The translations under genes were made by a program, and so were the position numbers. From Planctomycetota bacterium (GTDB taxonomy: Bacteria > Planctomycetota > Phycisphaerae > Phycisphaerales > UBA1924), in contig JAFLCN010000032.1 of assembly GCA_017303555.1 (NCBI GenBank), positions 1-34,204 on the forward strand: DNA of 34,204 nucleotides, written 5' to 3'. Below, piece by piece: positions 7,589 to 16,127 of this stretch; positions within the stretch are counted from its first letter, which is position 1, and each line of letters starts with the position of its first letter. The notes beneath the pieces were generated by a model that was not told where the DNA came from, ran no database searches, and saw nothing but the letters and a program-made list of their open reading frames with translations.

Positions 7589-9262
7589 ATGTCCGGTCGA
7601 GGGATTGAAAGAGGAGTTTGCGTACCTTTGCCTTCGTACTACTTGAAGCCGATCCGGGGCAGTGCCGCGATGATCCGACTGGGGAAAGACCCCGTCACGA
7701 TCGGTCGCCATCCGGACAACACAATCCCGCTCACGGATGACCTTTCCAGCCGCTTCCACTGCGCCGTGGAACCCGACGGGCTGGGCGGGTTCAGCGTGCG
7801 CGATCTGGGTTCCCGCAACGGGACCAAGGTGAACGACCAGCGCATCAAGGAAACGCGCCTGAAGCCCGGTGACGTGCTCCGCGTGGGCGGGCACGAATTT
7901 GTGCTCGCCGAAGACACCGAGAGCGATCGCGCCGGGCTGGTCGAGAGCCACGAGGACAACGCGGCACCCGAAGATGAAGAAGCGGACAAGGGCTGGGCGC
8001 AGCAGTTGATCGAAGTGATCGAAGAATTGCCTCCCAAGGACATGCCCGTCGAATCGCTGACGATCATCGAGGCGGGCGGGCGTCCTTCCGCGGCGCTCGC
8101 GGGCAGCAGCGACGGCCCTGCCGCGGTTCGGCTGCTGCTGCAGACGGCCAGCAAGTCCCGCGCGACCGACGTTCACATCGAGCCAAAGTCGGAGCAGTAC
8201 CACGTTCGCCTGCGCGTGGACGGGCAGATGGTCGCGGTCGCGACCTTGCCGGGACGAGTTGGAGAGCTTGTGTACGGACTTGTGAAAACCGCCTGCCAGA
8301 TGCGCACGGCCGCGCGCGATGCCATGCAGGAAGGCCACTTCTCCGCCAAGTTCACCGATCGGCGCGTCGAATATCGAATCAGCTTCACGCCGTCGGTCTA
8401 CGGGCAGAAGCTCGTGATGCGCGTGCTCGACGATCGCACATCACCCAAGTCGATCACCGAACTGGGCATGGCCGGTTACATGGCCGATCGCGTGCGCCGG
8501 GTTTGCGGGCAGGATCACGGATTGCTGCTCGTCGCCGGGCCGACCGGTTCGGGCAAGACGACGACGCTGTACACCTCGCTCCGCGAGATCGATCGCGAAA
8601 GCCGCAACGTCGTGACGATCGAAGATCCGGTCGAATATCAGATCAGCAACGTCACGCAGATCCCCATCGATGAGAGCAAGGGCAACAACTTCGGCACGCT
8701 GCTTCGTTCGGTGCTGCGCCAGGACCCGGACGTGATCCTGGTTGGCGAGATCCGCGACGAAGAAACGGCGCGCACCGGCATGCAGGCCGCGATGACCGGG
8801 CACCTGGTCTTCTCGACCGTGCACGCCAAGGACACCATCGCGGCCGTGTTCCGCCTGCTCGACCTGAAGGTGGAGCCCTATCTCGTGGCAAACGCGCTCG
8901 ACCTGGTGCTCGGTCAGCGCCTCGTGCGCGTGCTGTGCGACAGCTGCAAACGCCCCGTCCCCGTCCTGCCCGGGCAGGCCACCCGTCTTGGACGCTTTCT
9001 CGGCGGCAAGACGCAGATGTACGTTGCCACGGGCTGTCCAAAGTGCCTGAAAACAGGCTTCCGGGGCCGGCGTGCGCTGTACGAGCTGCTCGATTTCAAC
9101 GACGAACTGCGCGACGTTGTGATGCACGATCCGACGATCGCCGCGATGAAGAAGGTGATCGAACAGGGCCTGTTCACCACGCTGGCGCAGTTCGGTTGGA
9201 AGCTCGTGGCGGAAGGCATCACCACGCTTGAGGAAGTGGACAAGGTTGCCGGGCAGGGCTGA
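7589..9262 (+). CDS. FHA-domain type II/IV secretion ATPase (GspE/PilB-like)
   Basis: A hexameric motor ATPase for pseudopilus or pilus assembly, with an unusual N terminus. Residues about 12-105 form an FHA phosphothreonine-binding domain with all signature residues: IGRHPDN (about 35), SSRFH (about 53) and SRNGTKVN (about 75). The ATPase core follows: N2-type region RATDVHIEPKS, Walker A GPTGSGKTTTLY (about 318-329), Asp box IDRESRNVVTIEDPVEY, Walker B DPDVILVGEIRDEETA (about 380-395), and His box STVHAKDT. A zinc site is present as CDSCK (about 449) and CPKC (about 484). Where ordinary GspE has an N1 domain that binds GspL, this protein has the FHA. Alternative starts at GTG 7574 and ATG 7577 add a few residues; 7589 is chosen for its G-rich upstream tract. 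No other secretion genes lie nearby, so the partners must be encoded elsewhere. Confidence 0.88.
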   Translation: MSGRGIERGVCVPLPSYYLKPIRGSAAMIRLGKDPVTIGRHPDNTIPLTDDLSSRFHCAVEPDGLGGFSVRDLGSRNGTKVNDQRIKETRLKPGDVLRVGGHEFVLAEDTESDRAGLVESHEDNAAPEDEEADKGWAQQLIEVIEELPPKDMPVESLTIIEAGGRPSAALAGSSDGPAAVRLLLQTASKSRATDVHIEPKSEQYHVRLRVDGQMVAVATLPGRVGELVYGLVKTACQMRTAARDAMQEGHFSAKFTDRRVEYRISFTPSVYGQKLVMRVLDDRTSPKSITELGMAGYMADRVRRVCGQDHGLLLVAGPTGSGKTTTLYTSLREIDRESRNVVTIEDPVEYQISNVTQIPIDESKGNNFGTLLRSVLRQDPDVILVGEIRDEETARTGMQAAMTGHLVFSTVHAKDTIAAVFRLLDLKVEPYLVANALDLVLGQRLVRVLCDSCKRPVPVLPGQATRLGRFLGGKTQMYVATGCPKCLKTGFRGRRALYELLDFNDELRDVVMHDPTIAAMKKVIEQGLFTTLAQFGWKLVAEGITTLEEVDKVAGQG

Positions 9263-9265
9263 AGA

Positions 9266-9300
9266 AAATCGCAAATCGCAAAGGGGCAAATCGCAAATCA
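9266..9300. repeat. Short imperfect CAAATCG repeat tract
   Basis: A purine-rich low-complexity tract of reiterated GCAAATC and GCAAAG units between two convergent genes. The 13-mer CAAAGGGGCAAAT inside it (9279-9291) recurs exactly, inverted, at 26867-26879 in another intergenic gap, which suggests a small dispersed sequence family. Confidence 0.5.
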
Positions 9301-9319
9301 GAATTGCGTTTGCTCTGCT

Positions 9320-10120
9320 TCAGCGAAGTTCAACCGCCCGTGGCGCCTCTTTCCACGCCGGAAACTTCGCACGCCAACTGTCGACCAATTTTCGATCGAT
9401 CTCGACGCTGACAACCTGTTCCTTCTCGTCAGCCTCTGCGAGAATCTCACCCATTGGGCCGATCGCGATCGTGGCGCCCGGATATTTCAGCGCCGGGTCG
9501 CGTCCGGCGCGGTTGCAGCCGAGCACAAAGGCCTGATTCTCGATCGCGCGAGCTGTGAGCAGAGTTTTCCAGTGATGCACGCGGGTGTCGGGCCAGTTGG
9601 CGGGGACGATGTACATCTCGGCGCCTGCCGTGAGACCTTGGCGGAAGAGTTCCGGAAATCGCAGGTCGTAGCAGATGGCGGGGCAGACGCGGATGGACTG
9701 CGTGCCGCTTCGCCAGTCGTAGAGCGCGAGCTTGTCGCCCGGGGTGAAGCAATCGCTCTCGCGTTTGCCTTCGGGGCCGAGGCTGAAGGGGTGGTGCTTG
9801 TCGTACTCGGCGAGTGTTTCGCCGGTGGGGCCGGTGATGGTCGAGCGGTTGCGGCCCTTGCCGTCGGTCCCCTTCACGGTGCGGCAGCCGTGTACCGTGA
9901 CCGACCACTTCGCCGCGAGTTCCTTCTGGAATGCGAGGGTGGCGCCGTCGGCATCGGGGCTCTTGAGGAGATCGATCGTAAAGCCGGTGTCGAAGACTTC
10001 GGGCAGCACGACCAGATCGCCCTTCGCGGGTTTCGCGCCGGCGACCATTTCGTGTACGCGGGTGTAGTTGGCCTTCTTGTCTTCCCAGCGAATATCGAGT
10101 TGAACCAGGTGTGCCCGCAT
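9320..10120 (-). CDS. Nitrilase-superfamily amidohydrolase (omega-amidase-like)
   Basis: A 266-residue carbon-nitrogen hydrolase. The three catalytic residues are visible: Glu41 in VVLPEVFDTGF, Lys at about 109 in YDKHHPFSLG, and nucleophile Cys at about 150 in PAICYDLRFPELFR. GCNRAGRDP near the C terminus is also typical. The RFPELFR context and DKHHPFS resemble NIT2/YafV-type omega-amidases, which hydrolyse alpha-ketoglutaramate or alpha-ketosuccinamate, more than true nitrilases. Substrate is inferred. The ATG at 10120 (MRAHLVQLDIRW) is chosen because family members start with this strand, and upstream in-frame residues look unconserved. It is convergent with the ATPase gene and divergent from maf. 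Confidence 0.88.
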   Translation of the reverse strand: MRAHLVQLDIRWEDKKANYTRVHEMVAGAKPAKGDLVVLPEVFDTGFTIDLLKSPDADGATLAFQKELAAKWSVTVHGCRTVKGTDGKGRNRSTITGPTGETLAEYDKHHPFSLGPEGKRESDCFTPGDKLALYDWRSGTQSIRVCPAICYDLRFPELFRQGLTAGAEMYIVPANWPDTRVHHWKTLLTARAIENQAFVLGCNRAGRDPALKYPGATIAIGPMGEILAEADEKEQVVSVEIDRKLVDSWRAKFPAWKEAPRAVELR

Positions 10121-10196
10121 AAAGAACAGTAGAAGTCTGTTCCGATCGGGCAACACGCACCGAACGCGGGCCCGCCCATTCAACGTAAACTAGGGC

Positions 10197-10886
10197 GTGC
10201 CCTTCGGGACAAAGCCAACTCGTGTGCCGCTGGCGGTGGAGACTTCGGGTGCTCCGCTCTTGCTGTGGCTCGCGAGCCGCTCGCCGCGCCGGCGGCAGCT
10301 CTTGACCGAGGCCGGTCTGAAGCACGTTGCCGAGCATCCCGGCATTGAAGATTCGGAACTCCTCGCGCGGCCGGGTGCGAAGCCCGATGAATGGGTTGCT
10401 TCGCTTGCCTACTTGAAGGCCTGCGCGGGAGCCGCGATGGCTCGCGAGCGCGGCATCGCCGAGCCCATGCTCATTCTCGGGGCCGACACCGCGTGCGTGC
10501 AGAATGGCCGGTTGATTGGTACGCCCCAATCAGCCGCCGAGGCCCGCGAGATGCTCCACGGCTTCCGATCCGCGGCACACGAGGTCGTCACCGGTGTCGC
10601 GCTCATCGGTCAGGAAACCGGAAATGCCGGCGTTCCCAAAGTCCGGTCGCTCTTCGCCTCGTCTGCGACGGTGAACTGGGGCGACATTTCCGATGCCGAA
10701 GTGGAAACGTACATCGAGAGTGGGGCGTGGCAGGGCAAGGCCGGCGCGTACAACCTGCGAGAACGTGTGGACGCTGGTTGGCCGATCGAGTGCGAAGGCG
10801 ACCCGAACGCGGTGATGGGTTTGCCGGTTGCCGCCCTGTCGAAGCGAATCCAAAGTCTCGTCGCTTCTCGGGGAGGCGCGCAGTGA
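10197..10886 (+). CDS. maf: Maf-family nucleoside triphosphate pyrophosphatase
   Basis: Maf proteins hydrolyse non-canonical or canonical NTPs to NMP and pyrophosphate. The 229-residue product has WLASRSPRRRQLLTEAG at about 24-40 (substrate-binding loop), SLAYLKACAGA (the VaxLAxxKA helix), LILGADTACVQNGRLIGTP at about 92-110 (the usual DTxV...GKP is DTAC...GTP here) and QGKAGAYNLRE. The active-site Asp-Thr is kept. The GTG start gives a roughly 20-residue N-terminal lead before the first motif, somewhat longer than usual. The stop overlaps the next start as GTGA. Which nucleotide it prefers cannot be read from the sequence. Confidence 0.85.
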   Translation: MPFGTKPTRVPLAVETSGAPLLLWLASRSPRRRQLLTEAGLKHVAEHPGIEDSELLARPGAKPDEWVASLAYLKACAGAAMARERGIAEPMLILGADTACVQNGRLIGTPQSAAEAREMLHGFRSAAHEVVTGVALIGQETGNAGVPKVRSLFASSATVNWGDISDAEVETYIESGAWQGKAGAYNLRERVDAGWPIECEGDPNAVMGLPVAALSKRIQSLVASRGGAQ

Positions 10887-11257
10887 GCAGCACTCCGCTT
10901 CTGCCCGCATGGGTCGTCCTGCCGGTGGCGGCGCTCATGCTCCTGGTGGTTGCTGTGCATCTGCTGCTGATGCTCAAGAGCGAGATGCCCGCGAGTCGCA
11001 AACGCATCCGCACGCTCAACGGCTGGATCATGCTTTTTCTGGTGCCGGTCGGTGCCGCGGCGTTCGGCATCGTCTCCCCCGGCGAACCCCGGCTGTTCGT
11101 TCTCACCTGGTCGATCGTCATCGCGATGCTGCTGCTCCTGATCGGGCTCGCGGTGCTCGACATGGTGAACACCACGCGCCTCTACCAGCGTGAAAGAGAC
11201 AGTTTGGGTGACCACCTCCGAAAATCGCGACGCGAGCCGGAGAAGCCGGATCAATGA
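10883..11257 (+). CDS. Small three-TM membrane protein
   Basis: A 124-residue protein with three hydrophobic segments: AWVVLPVAALMLLVVAVHLLLML (about 9-31), GWIMLFLVPVGAAAFGIV (about 47-64) and VLTWSIVIAMLLLLIGLAVLDM (about 73-94). A charged cytosolic tail, rich in Arg and Lys, follows. The GTG start overlaps the maf stop and the stop overlaps the lpxK start (ATGA), so it is embedded in a coupled operon between maf and lpxK. No family was recognised. Context suggests an envelope role, but nothing in the sequence proves one. Confidence 0.75.
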   Translation: MSSTPLLPAWVVLPVAALMLLVVAVHLLLMLKSEMPASRKRIRTLNGWIMLFLVPVGAAAFGIVSPGEPRLFVLTWSIVIAMLLLLIGLAVLDMVNTTRLYQRERDSLGDHLRKSRREPEKPDQ

Positions 11258-12321
11258 GCGATCAGCAGCAGAGTTCACCCCTGCCCCGCCCGCTCCGCTT
11301 TCTCGCGGTGCCGCTCGCCGCGGGATACTCGCGCATCATCGGATCGCGCAACGCGGCCTTTGATGCGGGACGGGGCGTCGTCGAGATCGATCGCCCGGTG
11401 ATGAGCGTCGGCAACCTCAGCGTGGGCGGCACGGGCAAGACGCCGATGGTTGCATGGGTCGTGAAAACGCTGCTCGAAGCAGGACATCACCCCGCGATCG
11501 CGATGCGGGGGTACGCGAGCAGTGAAAGCGCGGGCAGCGACGAGGCGGAGGAATATCGGGCGGCATTCGCCGAAGTTCCCGTCGTGGCGCAGGCGAATCG
11601 GCTCGCGGGCTTGCTGGAGCTCTTTGCCACCGAAACCGGCGAAGCGTGCGACTGCGTTGTACTCGACGACGGATTTCAGCACCGGCGCATCGCTCGGCAG
11701 CTCGACATCGTGCTTGTGGATGCGACCCGCGACCCGTTCGCGGATCGGTTGCTCCCTTCCGGCTGGCTGCGCGAGCCGCTCGAATCGCTCCGGCGCGCGG
11801 GCGTTGTCATCCTGACCCACGCCGAGAGCGTGACGCCCAGCGATGTCGCACGCCTGAAACGCGACATCGGCCGGATTGCGCCGGGGGCGAAGTTGGCGGT
11901 CGCACGCCACGCGTGGGCTTCGCTTGTTGTCGCCCGTCCGCAAGGCGAGCAGGAGGACTACGTGCATTGGCTCCGGGGCAAGCGGGTGATTGCCGCCTGC
12001 GGCATCGGGAATCCGCGCCCATTTGTCCGGGCCGTGAACGAGGCAACCGGAAACCCCGCGAACGAGTTCATCCGGCCCGATCACGACCCGTTTGTGCCGC
12101 AGACCCTGGAAAAGCTGATCGGCGAGGCCAGGCGGTCGGGTGTCGATGCGATCGTGGTGACGGGAAAGGACTGGTCAAAATTGAAGCGGGTTAGGCCGGA
12201 AGTGTGGCCCTGTCCGGTTGTGCGGCCGATGCTCGAAATGGCGTTCGATGAGGGGGGCGACTTGGTGAAGCAGGCGGTGGTGAACGCCGCGGGCGCGCCT
12301 CTTCCGGCGCGCGAACAATAA
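11254..12321 (+). CDS. lpxK: Tetraacyldisaccharide 4'-kinase (LpxK)
   Basis: LpxK phosphorylates the lipid A precursor disaccharide at the inner membrane, step six of the Raetz pathway. The 355-residue product shows the P-loop SVGNLSVGGTGKTPMV at about 51-66, followed by RGYASSESAGSDEAEEY (family RGY...G..GDE region) and the signature LDDGFQHRRIARQLDIVLVD at about 137-156. A membrane-associating N terminus (RFLAVPLAAGYSRIIG) is typical. It overlaps the small membrane gene by ATGA and is followed nine bases later by hldE, so lipid A and heptose functions share a transcript. Its presence argues for an outer membrane carrying lipid A. Confidence 0.93.
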   Translation: MSDQQQSSPLPRPLRFLAVPLAAGYSRIIGSRNAAFDAGRGVVEIDRPVMSVGNLSVGGTGKTPMVAWVVKTLLEAGHHPAIAMRGYASSESAGSDEAEEYRAAFAEVPVVAQANRLAGLLELFATETGEACDCVVLDDGFQHRRIARQLDIVLVDATRDPFADRLLPSGWLREPLESLRRAGVVILTHAESVTPSDVARLKRDIGRIAPGAKLAVARHAWASLVVARPQGEQEDYVHWLRGKRVIAACGIGNPRPFVRAVNEATGNPANEFIRPDHDPFVPQTLEKLIGEARRSGVDAIVVTGKDWSKLKRVRPEVWPCPVVRPMLEMAFDEGGDLVKQAVVNAAGAPLPAREQ

Positions 12322-12330
12322 TCAATACGC

Positions 12331-13815
12331 GTGGATGCACTGCTCGCAAATCTCGAAGATTGGAAACCGTTCACGGCGCTGGTTGTCGGCGATCTGATGC
12401 TGGATGAGCACCTGTACGGCGATGCCGAGCGGCTCTCCGCCGATGCACCGGTGCCGATCCTGCATGTCCGCCGCAAGGAGCATCGGCCCGGCGGCGCGGC
12501 GAATGTGTGTCTCGATCTCGTTGCGCTCAAGGGGCGCGTGATCGCGGTGGGCGTGGTGGGGGATGACGACGCAGGAAAGCTGCTGCGGCGTGAACTCCGC
12601 GAGCAGGGCGTGAGCGATGAGGGGATCGAGGTTGATCCGTCGCGTCCGACGACGATCAAGCAGAACCTGATCGGCCTTGCGCAGGCTCGTCACCCGCAGA
12701 AGATGTTCCGCATCGATTTCGAATCGCGGGAAGCGATCGCGAGCGATGTTGCAAAGCGAGTGCTCGACCGAGTGCGGTCGCTGATCGCGCAGGTCGATGT
12801 CGTCTGCATCGAGGACTATTCCAAGGGCGTTTGTACCGAAGAGATCTGCCAGGGCGTGATTCGGATTGCGCGCGATGCGGGCAAGGAAGTGCTGGTCGAT
12901 CCAGCGAAGATCGCCTCGTATTCGAAGTACCGCGGCGCGACGAGCATGACGCCGAACCGGACCGAGGCGGAGTTCGCCACGGGTTTGAGAACCCACGGCG
13001 ACGGCTCGGCGGAGCACAACACGCTGCTGGCAAAGCGGCTGCTGAAGGAAGCCGAGCTCGAAACCGCGATCATCACGCTCGATCGGCACGGTGCGCTGCT
13101 GCTCGAAAAGGGCAAGGAAGCGCTAGCCATTCCGACGGTGGCCCGCAAGGTCTACGACGTGACGGGCGCGGGCGACATGATGCTCGCAGCGCTCGCCGCG
13201 GCACGGGCAAACAAGATCGATTGGCCCGACGCCGTGCGGTTCGCCAACGCCGCGGCAGGGCTTGAGGTCGAAGTTTTCGGCGTGCAGCCGATCCCGCTCG
13301 AACAGGTGCATCACGCCGTGCTGCAGCTCGCGAGCGGTGAGGGCAAACTGCGCACGCTCGCGCAGGTGCTGATCGAAGTCGCGGCACGCCGCCGCGCCGG
13401 GCAGAAAATTGTGTTCACGAACGGATGCTTCGATGTGCTGCATGCGGGCCACGTCGCCCTGCTCGATCAGGCCTCAAAGCACGGCGATTTCCTGATCGTC
13501 GGAATCAACGAAGACGCATCGGTGAAGCGCCTCAAGGGGCCGACGCGACCATTGAACACGCAGGAAGATCGCGCGAAAGTGCTGGGCTCACTCGGCAGCG
13601 TCGGGTCGGTCGTTCTCTTCGGCGACGACACGCCGATCAAGCTGATCGAGGCCATCAAGCCCGATGTGCTCGTCAAGGGTGGCGATTACACCGTCGACAA
13701 AGTGGTGGGGCACGAAGTCGTCGAGAAGAACGGTGGCGCGGTGGTGCTGATCGATCTCGTTGAGGGCCGCAGCACGACGAACACGATCAAGAAGATGCAG
13801 TCGAGTAAGGGCTGA
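12331..13815 (+). CDS. hldE: Bifunctional heptose-7-phosphate kinase / heptose-1-phosphate adenylyltransferase
   Basis: HldE (RfaE) makes ADP-heptose for the LPS inner core. The N-terminal ribokinase-like half (about 1-325) has VVGDLMLDEHLYGD, RPGGAANVCLDL (about 53), PNRTEAEFATG and the anion hole/catalytic Asp motif DVTGAGDMMLAALAA (about 276-290). The C-terminal nucleotidyltransferase half starts with VFTNGCFDVLHAGHVALLD (about 360-378, HxGH motif) and ends with GRSTTNTIKKM. Fusion of both activities in 494 residues is the usual enterobacterial-type architecture. The GTG start has no clear ribosome site and probably relies on readthrough from lpxK nine bases upstream. Confidence 0.95.
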   Translation: MDALLANLEDWKPFTALVVGDLMLDEHLYGDAERLSADAPVPILHVRRKEHRPGGAANVCLDLVALKGRVIAVGVVGDDDAGKLLRRELREQGVSDEGIEVDPSRPTTIKQNLIGLAQARHPQKMFRIDFESREAIASDVAKRVLDRVRSLIAQVDVVCIEDYSKGVCTEEICQGVIRIARDAGKEVLVDPAKIASYSKYRGATSMTPNRTEAEFATGLRTHGDGSAEHNTLLAKRLLKEAELETAIITLDRHGALLLEKGKEALAIPTVARKVYDVTGAGDMMLAALAAARANKIDWPDAVRFANAAAGLEVEVFGVQPIPLEQVHHAVLQLASGEGKLRTLAQVLIEVAARRRAGQKIVFTNGCFDVLHAGHVALLDQASKHGDFLIVGINEDASVKRLKGPTRPLNTQEDRAKVLGSLGSVGSVVLFGDDTPIKLIEAIKPDVLVKGGDYTVDKVVGHEVVEKNGGAVVLIDLVEGRSTTNTIKKMQSSKG

Positions 13816-13823
13816 TTTCGTGG

Positions 13824-13850
13824 CACCGGGCTTCTGCCCGGTGTTCTTCT
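13824..13850 (+). terminator. Intrinsic terminator after hldE
   Basis: Perfect 8-bp stem CACCGGGC / GCCCGGTG (13824-13831 with 13836-13843), loop TTCT, followed by TTCTTCT. It ends the maf to hldE operon and sits in the short gap before the convergent dehydrogenase gene. Confidence 0.82.
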
Positions 13851-13857
13851 GTAGCGG

Positions 13858-14901
13858 TTACCACTTCAGCACGATCTTTCCAAACTGCTCCGCTGCTTCG
13901 AGCCGCGCGTACGCCTTCTGTGCCTCTGCAACCGGGAAGACCTGATCGACAACCGGCTTGAGCTTTCCTGCTGCGAAGAGCGCCGCGACTTCCTTGAACT
14001 CGTCGTTGCTCCCCATCGTGCTGCCAAGCAGGCGGAGCTGATTCCAGAAAATGCGTGCAAGGTCGGTGGTCGCATCCGGCCCGCTCGTGCAGCCGGGTGT
14101 CGCGTAGCAGCCGCCCCGCGCCAGCGACTTGATGCAGTTCAGATGCGTCGCCTTACCCGAGGAATCAACCGCAAGATCGACACCCCGCTTGTTCGTCCAC
14201 GCACGAACTTCTTTGCTCCAATCCTGACCCGAATCGAGCACGCACAAGTCGGCACCGAGAGCCTTTGCCTTGTCAAGCTTCCATTGATGCCGACTCGTGA
14301 CCGCGACCGGACACGAGAACTGCTTGGCGATCGCGAGAGCGCTTGTCGCAACGCCGCCCCCGATTCCCGTAATCAGCACGCTCTGCCCGGCACTAAGTCC
14401 GGCTTTCGTCGCCATCATCGAGTACGCCGTCAGCGCGCAAAGTCCGAATGCGGCGCCCTCAACCGGATCGACCGAATCCGGCATCGCCGCGAGATTGTCG
14501 GCGGGGATCGAGAAGAACTCAGCGAACATGCCGTTGTGATGCTCGCCCACCAGTTCGTAATTCGGGGCAAGCGTCGTCCCGGGAGGGTCGCCCGGACGCG
14601 ATGCATCCGGCACGCGAACCGCGGCATTCACGATCACCTTCTTGCCGACCCACTTCGCATCAACGCCGGGGCCGACCGAATCGACAATGCCGCAGCAATC
14701 GCACCCGCTCACGCGCGGCCATGTGAGATTCACGCCCGGGATTCCCATCCCCACCCACAGGTCCATGTGGTTGAACGCGGAGGCGAGCGCCTTCACCTTC
14801 ACCCAGCCCGCGGCCGGCGCGGGAATGTCGGGCCAGTCCGTCTGAAAACGGATGTTGGGAGTAACCGGATTGCCCTGTTTCGTGACAACAACTGCTCGCA
14901 T
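13858..14901 (-). CDS. MDR-family alcohol dehydrogenase / quinone oxidoreductase
   Basis: A 347-residue medium-chain dehydrogenase/reductase. The N-terminal GroES-like domain has NHMDLWVGMGIPG (about 44-56) and SGCDCCGIVDSVGPGV (about 66-81). The Rossmann fold begins with SVLITGIGGGVATSALAIAK (about 170-189), an NAD(P)-binding glycine pattern. It ends KIVLKW as is common in this superfamily. The catalytic-zinc GHE motif is not obvious, and GxDxxG is the quinone-oxidoreductase type, so a zinc-independent reductase is quite possible. Substrate is unknown. It lies 18 bases after the trpF stop on the same strand and is likely cotranscribed with it, with no known metabolic link. Confidence 0.85.
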   Translation of the reverse strand: MRAVVVTKQGNPVTPNIRFQTDWPDIPAPAAGWVKVKALASAFNHMDLWVGMGIPGVNLTWPRVSGCDCCGIVDSVGPGVDAKWVGKKVIVNAAVRVPDASRPGDPPGTTLAPNYELVGEHHNGMFAEFFSIPADNLAAMPDSVDPVEGAAFGLCALTAYSMMATKAGLSAGQSVLITGIGGGVATSALAIAKQFSCPVAVTSRHQWKLDKAKALGADLCVLDSGQDWSKEVRAWTNKRGVDLAVDSSGKATHLNCIKSLARGGCYATPGCTSGPDATTDLARIFWNQLRLLGSTMGSNDEFKEVAALFAAGKLKPVVDQVFPVAEAQKAYARLEAAEQFGKIVLKW

Positions 14902-14919
14902 GAGCGAAGCGTACCCGGA

Positions 14920-15573
14920 TCACGGACGCCGGTGAACAACATCGAAGAACGCCTGCAACTTGCCCGCATCCAGCCGCCCGTTCGATCGAACCCCGGAGCA
15001 GAGATCGAGCCCGAACGGCCGGACCAACCGAATCGCCTCCGGTGCATTCGATGCATTCAGCCCACCCGCCAGATAGATCGGCACGTTTACGGCCTCACGC
15101 AGCTTCGCCGAAACCGACCAGTCGTGCGTGCGTCCGGTCCCGCCCAGCTCCTTGATCTCCGCCTTCGGCCGCCCGCTATCGAGCAGAATCGCATCCACGT
15201 GTTCTTGAACCGCGCGCGCTTCTTCCACGGCACTGCGGTCCTGCACGTGAATCACCTGCACGATCCGCACGTTCGGGAGTTCGGCCCGAATCGACTCGTA
15301 CGCATTTGGTTCGACCTCATCCACAAGCTGCACCGTGCGGCAGCGGGTTCGAACCATCTGATCGATAATCCCCGCGGCATCGCTCCGGCAGGTCAACAAA
15401 AACGTGTCCACCCCCGGCGGAACGCGCAACGCGATCTCCGCGATCAGATTCTCTCCAATCGGCCCTGGGCCGCTCGGCATGGCCGACACAAGCCCGAGGG
15501 CATCCGCACCCGCCTCGATCGCGATGCGGGCCTCCTCGGGGCTTGAGATGCAGCAGACTTTGACGCGGGTCAT
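14920..15573 (-). CDS. trpF: Phosphoribosylanthranilate isomerase
   Basis: Catalyses the Amadori rearrangement in tryptophan synthesis. The 217-residue TIM barrel shows MTRVKVCCISSPEEA with the catalytic Cys7 (family KxCGIT; the usual Gly after Cys is Cys here), AGADALGLV, the general-acid Asp in AILLDS (about 131), GGTGRTHDW, the phosphate loop LAGGLNASNAPEAI and GLDLCSGVRSNGRLD. The spacing of the motifs is right throughout. No other trp genes are nearby. The substitution next to the catalytic Cys and the isolated context leave a small chance of a related isomerase such as a PriA-like role. Confidence 0.88.
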   Translation of the reverse strand: MTRVKVCCISSPEEARIAIEAGADALGLVSAMPSGPGPIGENLIAEIALRVPPGVDTFLLTCRSDAAGIIDQMVRTRCRTVQLVDEVEPNAYESIRAELPNVRIVQVIHVQDRSAVEEARAVQEHVDAILLDSGRPKAEIKELGGTGRTHDWSVSAKLREAVNVPIYLAGGLNASNAPEAIRLVRPFGLDLCSGVRSNGRLDAGKLQAFFDVVHRRP

Positions 15574-15599
15574 GAAGCTGCCCCCTTGACGCGAACAAG

Positions 15600-15628
15600 A
15601 AAAAACCCGGCGAAACTCGCCGGGCTTT
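15600..15628 (-). terminator. Intrinsic terminator after rplS
   Basis: Perfect 8-bp stem CCCGGCGA / TCGCCGGG (15606-15613 with 15617-15624), three-base loop, followed on the minus strand by six T (15605-15600). It lies between rplS and trpF and separates the ribosomal cluster from trpF. Confidence 0.88.
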
Positions 15629-15651
15629 GAGAATACTCGAATTGGTCAGAC

Positions 15652-16101
15652 TTACTGCTTGGCCGGCTCGGTCGAAGCAGCGGGGGCAGCGGGAGCGTGC
15701 TTGGTTTCGCCCGGAACCTCGATGTTCTTGAGGCCGCGACGGCGATCGCGGAGGCGGCGGCTCTTGCCGACGCGATCACGCAGGTAATAGAGCTTGGAGC
15801 GGCGAGCATCGCCGTGACGCAGCACTTCGATCTTCGCGATCAGCGGGCTGTTCACCGGCCACACGCGCTCGATGCCGACTTCGTCCACGACGCGACGGAC
15901 GGTGATCATGTCCGTCATGCCGCGGCCGGCGCGGGCGATCAGCACGCCCTGGTACACCTGCACGCGTTCCTTGTCGCCTTCGACGATGCGGTTGTGGACG
16001 TTGATCGTGTCACCGATCGAGAGTGCGGGCAGGTCCGACTTGAGGACCTTGGTGTTCACGCTCTCGAGGATCGACTGCTGGCTCTTGGCGCTCTGGGACA
16101 T
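15652..16101 (-). CDS. rplS: 50S ribosomal protein L19
   Basis: L19 sits at the 30S-50S interface. Family sequence is clear: LPALSIGDTINVHNRIVEGD, RVQVYQGVLIARAGRG, TVRRVVDEVGIERVWPVNSP and KLYYLRDRVGKSRRLRDRR. At 149 residues it is about 30 longer than typical L19 because of an Ala/Pro/Glu/Lys tail (KHAPAAPAASTEPAKQ). The ATG at 16101 has a GAG-containing purine tract upstream. It is last in the rpsP-trmD-rplS series and has its own structured leader (see the attenuator candidate at 16128-16195). Confidence 0.97.
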   Translation of the reverse strand: MSQSAKSQQSILESVNTKVLKSDLPALSIGDTINVHNRIVEGDKERVQVYQGVLIARAGRGMTDMITVRRVVDEVGIERVWPVNSPLIAKIEVLRHGDARRSKLYYLRDRVGKSRRLRDRRRGLKNIEVPGETKHAPAAPAASTEPAKQ

Positions 16102-16127
16102 GGCGAATCTCGTTTCTAAAGGCTTCG

